This document shows, piece by piece, positions 1-5,522 of a stretch of 6,006 bases of DNA. The notes below the pieces were generated by a model. That model was not told the origin of the DNA and did not search any database. It saw nothing but the letters and a program-made list of their open reading frames with translations. The stretch spans positions 1 through 6,006 of the forward strand of contig JAEUNN010000662.1 in NCBI GenBank assembly GCA_016791085.1, read 5' to 3'. The position numbers and the translations under genes were made by a program. The DNA is from Rhodocyclaceae bacterium (lineage in GTDB: Bacteria; Pseudomonadota; Gammaproteobacteria; Burkholderiales; Rhodocyclaceae). The stretch's first letter is position 1, and every line of letters begins with the position of its first letter.

Positions 1-657
1 CATGCCGCGGTCGTGCATGTACTTCATGAAGCGCGCCTGGTAGATGGCCATGATCGGGCCCAGGCCCATGGATACGGTCGGGAATTGCCAGAAATCCGGC
101 ATGAGCCAGGGGTGCGGATAGGACGAAATGCCCTTGCCGTCGACTTCCTGGCGGAAATTGTCGAGTTGATCCTGGCTCAGGCGGCCGAGCAGGAAAGCGC
201 GCGAATACACACCCGGCGCGGAGTGACCCTGCACGAACACCAGATCGCCGCCCTGTTGCTCATTGGGAGCTTTCCAGAAATGGTTGTAGCCCACGTCGTA
301 CAGCACCGCGGCCGATGCAAACGAGGCGATATGGCCGCCCACGTTAGTGTGCTTGTTGGCGCGGATCACCATCGCCAGCGCATTCCAGCGCACATAGTTG
401 CGGATGGCTTCTTCTATCGTCTGGTCGCCCGGCAGGCGCGTCTGCTTGCCGACCGGAATCGTGTTGATGTACTGCGTGGTGGCCGAGAACGGCAGATTGA
501 TGCCGGCCTCGTTCGCGCATTCGATCAACTTTTCGAGCAGGTAATGCGCGCGCTCATCGCCGCCTTGTGCGATGACCGCTTGCAATGCGTCCAGCCACTC
601 TTGCGTTTCTTGCGCGTCGGGGTCATCGCGCAGTCTGATATCCGGTACAGCCGACAT
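1..657 (-). CDS. aceE: Pyruvate dehydrogenase E1 component (homodimeric E1p), N-terminal 219 codons, cut by window edge
   Basis: The enzyme is the thiamine-diphosphate-dependent E1 of the cytoplasmic pyruvate dehydrogenase complex. It decarboxylates pyruvate and passes the acetyl group to the lipoyl arm of E2 (AceF). The visible part begins MSAVPDIRLRDDPDAQE and shows hallmark E1p blocks: YINTIPVGKQ (63-72), GGHIASF (107-113), NEQQGGDLVFVQGHSAPGVY (132-151), QLDNFRQEVDGKGISSYPHP (164-183) and FWQFPTVSMGLGPI (189-202). H109 and H145 sit where E. coli AceE has its active-site histidines H106 and H142. The GDG..N thiamine-binding motif and everything after it lie outside the window. The start at 657 is preferred because a GAGGAG SD lies 7 nt upstream. 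An in-frame ATG at 672 would add MRRRH but would place that SD inside the gene. aceF and lpd are expected downstream, off the left edge. Family assignment is near certain. Confidence 0.97.
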   Translation of the reverse strand, partial: MSAVPDIRLRDDPDAQETQEWLDALQAVIAQGGDERAHYLLEKLIECANEAGINLPFSATTQYINTIPVGKQTRLPGDQTIEEAIRNYVRWNALAMVIRANKHTNVGGHIASFASAAVLYDVGYNHFWKAPNEQQGGDLVFVQGHSAPGVYSRAFLLGRLSQDQLDNFRQEVDGKGISSYPHPWLMPDFWQFPTVSMGLGPIMAIYQARFMKYMHDRGM

Positions 658-664
658 GTGTCTT

Positions 665-670
665 CTCCTC
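665..670 (-). promoter_or_regulatory. Ribosome binding site of aceE (GAGGAG)
   Basis: Read on the minus strand, GAGGAGAAGACAC precedes ATG, giving GAGGAG with 7 nt to the start codon at 657. It decides between that start and the in-frame ATG at 672, which has no comparable SD. Confidence 0.85.
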
Positions 671-729
671 ATGAGATGCGGGGGTGTTGTTCAACGTTGT
701 GTAGCACGGGTCGCGCGTTTGGCGCGTGT

Positions 730-741
730 CGAACCGGTTCG
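730..741. promoter_or_regulatory. 12-bp perfect palindrome in the aceE leader, possible operator
   Basis: CGAACCGGTTCG is its own reverse complement. It lies about 20-35 nt downstream of the predicted transcription start and about 75 nt upstream of the aceE start codon. That position suits a repressor operator or a small RNA hairpin, though with no loop it is better as a DNA site. It does not match the E. coli PdhR consensus as I recall it (ATTGGTATGACCAAT). The bound protein is unknown. Confidence 0.4.
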
Positions 742-768
742 GGCGGGTCCTCCCAACCGATGTTTCGC

Positions 769-797
769 ATTGTAAAACGGCAGTTCATGATGTGCAA
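769..797 (-). promoter_or_regulatory. Predicted sigma70-type promoter for aceE
   Basis: On the minus strand TTGCAC (797-792) and TACAAT (774-769) are separated by exactly 17 nt. The -10 box matches five of six consensus bases; the -35 box keeps the TTG core. Transcription would start near 762, giving a leader of about 105 nt. The surrounding 760-860 stretch is clearly more AT-rich than the coding DNA around it, as expected of a promoter. I judged this by eye without scoring. Confidence 0.65.
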
Positions 798-800
798 TAG

Positions 801-851
801 GCGCAAACCACAATTCCAAAACTTTTAGCGTAGATTCAGCGTAGTTTGCGC
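801..851. promoter_or_regulatory. Repeat cluster upstream of the aceE promoter, possible activator/repressor sites
   Basis: Two nested patterns lie just upstream of the predicted -35 box. AGCGTAG occurs at 827-833 and again at 838-844, exactly 11 bases apart, close to one helical turn and so on the same DNA face. Around them an 8-bp perfect inverted repeat is formed by GCGCAAAC (801-808) and GTTTGCGC (844-851), with centres 43 bp apart, about four turns. Relative to the predicted start near 762 the direct repeats fall at about -65 to -82, where class I activators usually bind. The protein involved cannot be named. Confidence 0.4.
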
Positions 852-893
852 ATCGAAAATGTCCTGGATTTGTCTCCCCGCATTGCGCTGTGG

Positions 894-913
894 CGGCGCC
901 TCGCGGCGCGCCG
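894..913 (-). terminator. GC-rich hairpin after the substrate-binding protein gene, weak terminator candidate
   Basis: CGGCGC (913-908 on the minus strand) pairs with GCGCCG (899-894) around an 8-nt loop, beginning 11 bases after the TAA of the binding-protein gene. No U-run follows, so it is not a canonical intrinsic terminator. It may be a Rho-associated or 3'-protecting stem, or chance in GC-rich DNA. Confidence 0.3.
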
Positions 914-923
914 GCAGAGCCCG

Positions 924-2252
924 TTAGTTATTGCGCTGGGTGTTGCCGTACGCCGATACGACCATGCCATTGCGCACTTCCCCCAGCACCGGTACCTGGG
1001 CCGACTTTATGGCTTCGTGATCGCCGCGCGAAAACGGCCGCTCGTAGCGCTGCACCACGCCATCCACCGGATGTTGCAGATTTTCCAGCGCTGCCCGCAA
1101 CGCCGGCCCGTCGTGCGTGGGACTTTGCCGCAGCGCCGCGGCCAACAACAGCATCGCGTCATAGCCTTGCGCGGCGGCGCTGGGCGAGGGAATGCGTCCG
1201 GCGCCGTAAGCTTTCTGCCAGGCCGCCATGAACACGCGCTGGCGCTCGTTCCTGGCCTCATGCAGCATGGTTTGCGGCATGCGCGCGCCTTCCGCGTTGG
1301 GGCCGGCGCTATCCAGGAAATTCGACATCGACAAGGTCCAGCTTCCTATTAGAGGTACGCGCCAGCCCAGCCGCGCCGCCACATTGGCGATGGCGGCCAG
1401 TTCCGGGCCTATGCCGTATGTAAGCAGGGCCTGCGCGTCGGCCGCGCGCGCGCGCGAAACCTGTTTGGTCATGTCCGCCCCGCGCAGGTCGAAACGTTCC
1501 ACCAGCACCGGCTTCAGACCGCGCCGCGCCAGCGCCGCTTCCAGATCTTCGCGCCCCAACAGCCCGTAATTGGTGCTGTCGTGCAGGATGGCGAGGCGCG
1601 TGAAGCGGCGTTTGTCCACGGCCTCCGCGACGATCATTTCGGCCTGGATGGAGTCGTTGGCGGACACGCGGAATATGTAGTTGTCGGCATAGCGGGGCGC
1701 GTGGAACTGGCGCGTAATGATCGAGCCGGTGGCCACCGCCGTGAGCATGGGCATGCGTGCGTCCTGATACACGCGCTGGCTGGCCAGCGCCACGCCGGTA
1801 TTCACGATGCCCACCACCGCCACGACGTTTTCGCGCGCCACGAATTCCTGCGCGATGCGCACGCCGCGCTCGGGACGCGCCTCGTCGTCGCGCTCCACCA
1901 GTATCAGAGGTTGGCCCTGTACGCCGCCCGCCGCGTTGATTTCCGCCGCGGCGAGGCGTATGCCGTCGCGCATCGAAAGCCCCATCGGGGCCGAGCCGCC
2001 CGTAAATGGTCCGCTCACGCCTATGCGCAGCCCGTCGGCAGCCAGCGCGGGCGCTGCCGTGAGGAACAGCGCGAGCAGCAACGCCGCCAGCCTGCCGGCC
2101 GCGGCGAGCCATGCGCGCGCCCGCGCATGACGGCAGCGCGCCGCCGGCAAGGGGCCGGGGCGGCCGCGAACACCTTCCGCGCCTGCGCGCAAAGGGCTCC
2201 TCCAATTGTGGTGCGGCGCGGCCTCGCATGTGCCGGCGCCGCTATTGTTCAT
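924..2252 (-). CDS. Periplasmic substrate-binding protein, branched-chain amino acid/amide ABC transporter type (Peripla_BP_6, LivK-like)
   Basis: Such proteins capture small ligands (branched-chain amino acids, amides, aromatic or other carboxylates) in the periplasm and deliver them to a Liv-type ABC transporter. The 442-residue product has an unusually long basic N-terminus (1-48), a hydrophobic signal core (about 49-66) and a likely cleavage after APALA at 71, leaving a mature protein of about 371 residues, normal for the family. RIGVSGPFTGG (76-86) is the typical first strand. GIVNTGVALASQRVYQD (148-164) and TAVATGSIIT (171-180) match the ligand-carboxylate/amine loops of LivJ/LivK. YERPFSRGDHEAI (403-415) is a C-terminal block common in proteobacterial members. 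ATG 2252 has a GGAG SD 6 nt upstream. An alternative TTG at 2192, with GGAGG 6 nt before it, would shorten the leader to 51 residues. No permease or ATPase gene is adjacent, so its transporter partner is unknown. The ligand cannot be told from sequence. Confidence 0.9.
   Translation of the reverse strand: MNNSGAGTCEAAPHHNWRSPLRAGAEGVRGRPGPLPAARCRHARARAWLAAAGRLAALLLALFLTAAPALAADGLRIGVSGPFTGGSAPMGLSMRDGIRLAAAEINAAGGVQGQPLILVERDDEARPERGVRIAQEFVARENVVAVVGIVNTGVALASQRVYQDARMPMLTAVATGSIITRQFHAPRYADNYIFRVSANDSIQAEMIVAEAVDKRRFTRLAILHDSTNYGLLGREDLEAALARRGLKPVLVERFDLRGADMTKQVSRARAADAQALLTYGIGPELAAIANVAARLGWRVPLIGSWTLSMSNFLDSAGPNAEGARMPQTMLHEARNERQRVFMAAWQKAYGAGRIPSPSAAAQGYDAMLLLAAALRQSPTHDGPALRAALENLQHPVDGVVQRYERPFSRGDHEAIKSAQVPVLGEVRNGMVVSAYGNTQRNN
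2199..2203 (-). promoter_or_regulatory. Internal GGAGG, candidate SD for an alternative start at TTG 2192
   Basis: Inside the first codons of the binding-protein gene, minus-strand GGAGG is followed after 6 nt by an in-frame TTG (codon 21). Starting there would remove 20 residues with no signal-peptide character and still keep the hydrophobic core. It competes with the ATG at 2252. Confidence 0.35.
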
Positions 2253-2258
2253 GGTTGT

Positions 2259-2262
2259 CTCC
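2259..2262 (-). promoter_or_regulatory. Ribosome binding site for the substrate-binding protein gene
   Basis: Minus-strand GGAG lies 6 nt before the ATG at 2252, within GGCGGAG. It supports the long form of the protein. Confidence 0.6.
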
Positions 2263-2377
2263 GCCTGCCACTATGGCCCGCGCCGCGGCCGTGCGCCATA
2301 AGGGGAAGTCCTGACCCGCTCACGCGGCGAATTGGCGCGGCGCTTGCGGAGGGCGCCGGTGCGGCGTCGTGGAGACG

Positions 2378-2393
2378 GCGGCGAGCTTGCCGC
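2378..2393. repeat. Imperfect 16-bp palindrome, with 15 of its bases repeated inside the kinase gene
   Basis: GCGGCGAGCTTGCCGC is symmetric except for one base pair. It lies about 130 bp upstream of the binding-protein start and about 300 bp upstream of the leader ORF. Its last 15 bases recur identically at 5056-5070 in the kinase coding region, where they encode part of LPASLPRI. Both copies could be coincidence in GC-rich DNA. Confidence 0.3.
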
Positions 2394-2683
2394 ACCTGCC
2401 GAGGCGGCTTAGTCACAGGGTAGTGCAGGCAGCATGCCGGCGCGGGAATTTGAATGCGGGCGGCGGGCGCGGCAACATCGAGCAAACGCGTCCGAGACTT
2501 GGCCCAGTCCGGCCGACGCCATGGCTGGGCAGCGGCTCACGCAGGGACGGCTGATTGAGTGCGTCGTTGCGGCACAGACGGCATGCGATTCCGGCAGGTG
2601 GTGGCGCGGCTCGATGCGCACCCGAATCGGAACCGGCTCGCCGGCCGTGCTGGCGGCCTCGCTGGGTCGTAGTCAGCCAGGAT

Positions 2684-2689
2684 AAGGAG
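2684..2689 (+). promoter_or_regulatory. Strong Shine-Dalgarno site (AAGGAG) of the leader ORF
   Basis: AAGGAG stands 8 nt before the ATG at 2698. It is the best SD on the plus strand upstream of the kinase and lies more than 110 bases before the kinase's own ATG, so it cannot serve that start directly. Confidence 0.7.
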
Positions 2690-2697
2690 TACACCCG

Positions 2698-2811
2698 ATG
2701 GCGCGCCGGCCAATCCCGGCTAAGCTGGCAAGGTTCGCAAGCCGGGCGCGTGGTGTGCGCGGGGCAGGACCGACAGGCGCGTTCCAGCGCGCACCGAACC
2801 GGGCACTATGA
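2698..2811 (+). CDS. Candidate 37-residue leader peptide, ATGA-coupled to the kinase
   Basis: The ORF begins MARRPIPAKLARFASR and ends APNRAL. It has 8 Arg and 1 Lys among 37 residues and no acidic residue. It matches no family I know. The case for translation is architectural: a near-ideal SD (AAGGAG, 8 nt), an ATG start, and a TGA (2809-2811) sharing two bases with the kinase ATG (2808-2810). The kinase has no SD and no earlier in-frame start after the TAA at 2721, so ribosomes ending here are the obvious source of kinase initiation. Codons such as AGG, CTA, GGA and GCA are unlike the kinase's GC-ending preference. This suggests the act of translation, not the peptide, is what matters, or that the ORF is accidental. 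An alternative is the relic of a former kinase N-terminus in another frame. Confidence 0.5.
   Translation: MARRPIPAKLARFASRARGVRGAGPTGAFQRAPNRAL
2715..2746 (+). other. Possible RNA hairpin within the leader ORF
   Basis: CCCGGCT (2715-2721) pairs perfectly with AGCCGGG (2740-2746) across an 18-nt loop. A ribosome translating the leader would melt it, so it could modulate kinase expression. Seven-bp stems are not rare in DNA this GC-rich. Confidence 0.3.
2777..2792 (+). other. Possible RNA hairpin just before the kinase start
   Basis: GCGCG (2777-2781) pairs with CGCGC (2788-2792) around a 6-nt loop, ending 15 nt before the kinase ATG. In place of an SD, this region holds a short GC stem, consistent with dependence on leader translation. 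The support is weak on its own. Confidence 0.3.
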
Positions 2812-5522
2812 CTAGTATCGAATCCGCAAACGATTTCGGCGGCGCTGCCAGGCGCGGGCGCTGGTACTGGAATTTGCCGTTCGCGGCGGTGGCGGTTTTC
2901 GCGCTGGCCATGCTCGCCACGGTGTGGGGCCTGCAGAAGCGCGAAACCGATGCGGCGCTCGATACGCTGGCGCGCGACATGCAGTGGGCCGAACAGACCA
3001 TGCGCATGCACCTCGCGGCGGATCAGGAATTTCTGGCTCAGCTCGCGCGCGATCTGGCCGGCGGCAGTCTTACGGCGGACGAATTCCAGGTCCTTGCCAA
3101 TCAGTTTCTCGCCAACAATCCGCACTTGTCCGCGGTCGTGTGGGTGGACGCCGAGGACACGGTGCGCTGGAGCGCGCCGTTCGAAGGCACCGAACGCGTG
3201 GCCGGGGAACGCCTGGGCGGCGCACAGGCCGCCGCCGCGCAAATCGCGCGCAGTTCGGGTCATGCCGTGTATACGCCGCCATTTGGCGACCTGCGCGGCC
3301 GGCTGGTGGTGGAGGTGTACGTACCGGTGGCGCGCGCCACGCAGTCGCTGGGCGTGATGGGCGGCGTCTATGCGGCAGACGGGTTCTTGCAGCATCTGGT
3401 GCCGGCCTGGTTTGCCGAGAAATACCGTCTGGCCGTGCTGGGGCCGAACGGCGAGCCGGTTGCGGCCGCCACGGCCACGGCGGCGCTCGACGAAGCCTTG
3501 TCACGCAGCGTCGAAATGGAGCCGCTCGGCAAATTGCGCCTGGTGGCGACCGTGTATAGGACCGAATCGCTGCTGGTGCGCGTTGGGCCCATCATGGTGA
3601 TCGTGGCGCTGTCGGCGCTGGTCGTGGCAAGTCTGGCGGTGTTGCGGCTGCACCTGGCGCGGCGCCTGCGCGCGGAGCGCGAGCGCGACGCGCTGTTCAA
3701 TCTTTCTCTGGACCTGTTGTGCATACAGCGCATGGACGGCAGTTTCGTGCGCGTGAATCCGGCCTTCAAGCGCCTGCTCGGCTATTCGCAGGGCGACATG
3801 GCCGGGCGTGCGCTGCTGGAACTGGTGCACGAAGAAGACGTGTCGGCCACCGTGGACCACTTGCGGCGCCTGGTGTCCGGCCTGCCCGTCGTGTTCGAAA
3901 ATCGCTGCCGCTGCGCCGACGGCAGCTACAAGTGGGTGCAGTGGAACGTCAATCCGGTGCCGCACGAAAAGCTCGTCTATGCGGTGGGCCACGACGTAAC
4001 CTTGCGGCGCGCGCGCGAAGAGGCGCTGAATGCGGAAACGGCGTTTCGCCGCGCCATGGAAGAATCCGTGGTGACCGGCCTGCGCATGATCGCCATGGAC
4101 GGCACGATACGTTACGTGAATCGCGCCTTCACGCGCATGACCGGATTTTCCGAGGAAGAACTGGTCGGCCGCCGCCCCCCCTATCCCTACTGGCCGACCG
4201 ATCTGCGCGGGGAATTGCAGGGCGTGCTGGACCGCGCCCTGTCCGGGCGCATACCGCCCGAAGGCTGGGAAGTTCGCATACAGCGCAAGAACGGCGAGCG
4301 TTTCGACGTGCGCCAGTTCGTATCGCCCTTCATCGATGGAGCCGGCCGGCATATAGGCTGGATGAGTGCCATGCACGACATTACCGAACCCAAGCGCGCA
4401 CGCGCGGAACTGGAACAGGCGCATGCGCGCTTCGTGACCGTGCTGGATGGCCTGGACGCTGCGGTATTCGTGGCGGACGTGGACAGCAGTGAAATCCTGT
4501 ATGCCAACCGTGCCTTCAAACAGATATACGGCTACGACGCGGTAGGCTGCAACGCGGACGAACTGACGCGGGATTGCCATCCCGGCGCGGAAGCGGTACG
4601 CCATGCACTGGCCGCGCTGGAGCCGGGCAGCGCGCTGCCGGCGGAACTGCTGGAAGTGGAAATATGCCATGCGCGCAGCGGCCGCTGGTATAACCTGCGC
4701 GAGCGGGCATTGCGCTGGGTGGATGGGCGGGTGGTGCGCATGCAGGTGGCGAGCGACGTGACCGACCGCAAGCTGGCGGCCGAAGAAGCGGACCGCCAGC
4801 AGCAGCGCCTGCAGCAAACCGCGCGCCTGATCACCATGGGCGAAATGGCATCCAGCCTGGCCCACGAATTGAACCAGCCGCTCGCGGCCATCACCAATTA
4901 CGCGATGGGTTGCGTGGCGCGCCTGGAATCCGGCAACTGGCGCAACGACGATTTGCTGGGCGCCATGCGCAAAGCCGGCTTTCAGGCCGAGCGGGCCGGG
5001 AAAATCGTGCGCCGCATGCGCGATTTCGTGCGCTGGCGCGAACCTTGCCGCCTTCCGGCGAGCTTGCCGCGCATCATCGAAGAGGCGGTCGGATTTGCCG
5101 AAATCGAAGCGCGCAAAACCGGCGCGCGCATCCACGTGGAACTGCCGGAAAGTTTGCCGGAAGTTTATGCGGACCCGATCATGATCGAACAGGTGGTGTT
5201 GAATCTGGTCAAGAACGGCGTTGAAGCCATGCACGACACCCCCGCCTCACGGCGCGACCTGCGCGTGGGCGCCCATGTCAGCGATGGCATGGTGGCGGTC
5301 GATGTGGCCGACTATGGCCACGGCATAGACAAGCACGAGCTCGAGCGGCTGTTCGCCCCGTTTTTCACTACCAAGCCTGAGGGCATGGGCATGGGGCTGA
5401 ATATTTGCCGCTCCATCATAGAATTTCACGAAGGGCGCCTGTGGGCCGAACCCAATCCGGCCGGCGGCAGCATTTTTCGGTTTACGCTTCCGTTTGCGTC
5501 AACCAGGGAGGAAGTTGAGTGA
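2808..5522 (+). CDS. Membrane sensor histidine kinase with Cache-like periplasmic sensor, three PAS domains and FixL/DctS-type transmitter
   Basis: The kinase autophosphorylates on histidine and passes the phosphate to the regulator encoded immediately downstream. Layout of the 904 residues: membrane helix about 22-43; periplasmic domain about 44-257, resembling the Cache-type sensor of DctS/DctB carboxylate sensors; second helix about 259-281; PAS1 about 290-403; PAS2 about 408-528, with FRRAMEESVVTGLR and RRPPYPYW as in DctS; PAS3 about 537-655; dimerisation helix with GEMASSLAHELNQPLAAI (phospho-acceptor H686); N box NLVKNGVEAM (N803, with Gly in place of the usual Ala at 804); G1 box DYGHGI (835-840); F box APFFTTKPE; G2 box GMGMGL (859-864). 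The E-L-N-Q-P motif and C-terminus place it in the HPK4/FixL group. All catalytic boxes are intact. No alternative start exists between the in-frame TAA at 2721 and ATG 2808, and no SD precedes it. The ligand is unknown; an organic acid is inferred from DctS likeness. Confidence 0.96.
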   Translation: MTSIESANDFGGAARRGRWYWNLPFAAVAVFALAMLATVWGLQKRETDAALDTLARDMQWAEQTMRMHLAADQEFLAQLARDLAGGSLTADEFQVLANQFLANNPHLSAVVWVDAEDTVRWSAPFEGTERVAGERLGGAQAAAAQIARSSGHAVYTPPFGDLRGRLVVEVYVPVARATQSLGVMGGVYAADGFLQHLVPAWFAEKYRLAVLGPNGEPVAAATATAALDEALSRSVEMEPLGKLRLVATVYRTESLLVRVGPIMVIVALSALVVASLAVLRLHLARRLRAERERDALFNLSLDLLCIQRMDGSFVRVNPAFKRLLGYSQGDMAGRALLELVHEEDVSATVDHLRRLVSGLPVVFENRCRCADGSYKWVQWNVNPVPHEKLVYAVGHDVTLRRAREEALNAETAFRRAMEESVVTGLRMIAMDGTIRYVNRAFTRMTGFSEEELVGRRPPYPYWPTDLRGELQGVLDRALSGRIPPEGWEVRIQRKNGERFDVRQFVSPFIDGAGRHIGWMSAMHDITEPKRARAELEQAHARFVTVLDGLDAAVFVADVDSSEILYANRAFKQIYGYDAVGCNADELTRDCHPGAEAVRHALAALEPGSALPAELLEVEICHARSGRWYNLRERALRWVDGRVVRMQVASDVTDRKLAAEEADRQQQRLQQTARLITMGEMASSLAHELNQPLAAITNYAMGCVARLESGNWRNDDLLGAMRKAGFQAERAGKIVRRMRDFVRWREPCRLPASLPRIIEEAVGFAEIEARKTGARIHVELPESLPEVYADPIMIEQVVLNLVKNGVEAMHDTPASRRDLRVGAHVSDGMVAVDVADYGHGIDKHELERLFAPFFTTKPEGMGMGLNICRSIIEFHEGRLWAEPNPAGGSIFRFTLPFASTREEVE
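5506..5511 (+). promoter_or_regulatory. Ribosome binding site of the response regulator (GGGAGG)
   Basis: GGGAGG within AGGGAGGAAG lies 7 nt before a GTG at 5519, inside the last codons of the kinase gene. It decides for the GTG start and explains tight coupling of the pair. Confidence 0.85.

Larger units (their letters stand above)
2253..2697. other. Divergent intergenic region between the binding-protein gene and the kinase leader
   Basis: This 445-base GC-rich stretch separates the two divergent transcription units and must hold both promoters. Open frames run through it on both strands, but their products are Arg/Ala/Pro/Gly-rich, mutually overlapping and unlike any family I know, so I treat them as by-products of high GC. 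I could not find a convincing sigma70 or sigma54 promoter on either strand. Visible structure is limited to an imperfect 16-bp palindrome (2378-2393), GCCATGGC (2518-2525) and CCGGC-TC-GCCGG (2633-2644). These are candidate regulator sites without further support. The length is generous for a divergent promoter region. Confidence 0.6.

Noticed and set aside
670..672. Upstream in-frame ATG for aceE
   Set aside because: It would add MRRRH and bury the strong GAGGAG SD inside the gene; the ATG at 657 has the right spacing.
13..828. 271-codon open frame on the plus strand antisense to aceE and through its promoter
   Set aside because: The minus strand encodes an unmistakable AceE N-terminus here; the plus-strand frame is a codon-bias mirror and its tail runs through promoter DNA.
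1443..1454. Alternating (CG)6 run
   Set aside because: It sits in frame in the binding-protein gene encoding ordinary Arg/Ala residues; a product of base composition, with no sign of Z-DNA function or phase variation.
2726..2740. Sigma54-like TGGCA...GCAA sequence upstream of the kinase
   Set aside because: The GG to GC spacing is two bases too short for a -24/-12 promoter, and it lies inside the leader ORF.
2413..2815. Overlapping frames in the divergent region on both strands (for example 2413-2694 minus and 2555-2815 plus)
   Set aside because: No SD sites, mutually overlapping, low-complexity composition and no family resemblance; expected in stop-poor GC-rich DNA. Only 2698-2811 has translation signals.
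4175..4181. Run of seven C in the kinase PAS2 coding region as a possible slippage or sequencing-error site
   Set aside because: The reading frame is continuous through it and encodes the expected RRPPYPYW motif; seven C is short for phase variation.
3501..5234. 577-codon open frame antisense to the kinase
   Set aside because: It lies wholly opposite a gene with intact catalytic motifs, is His/Arg/Gln-rich in the way reverse-strand GC-biased codons produce, and has no recognisable domain.
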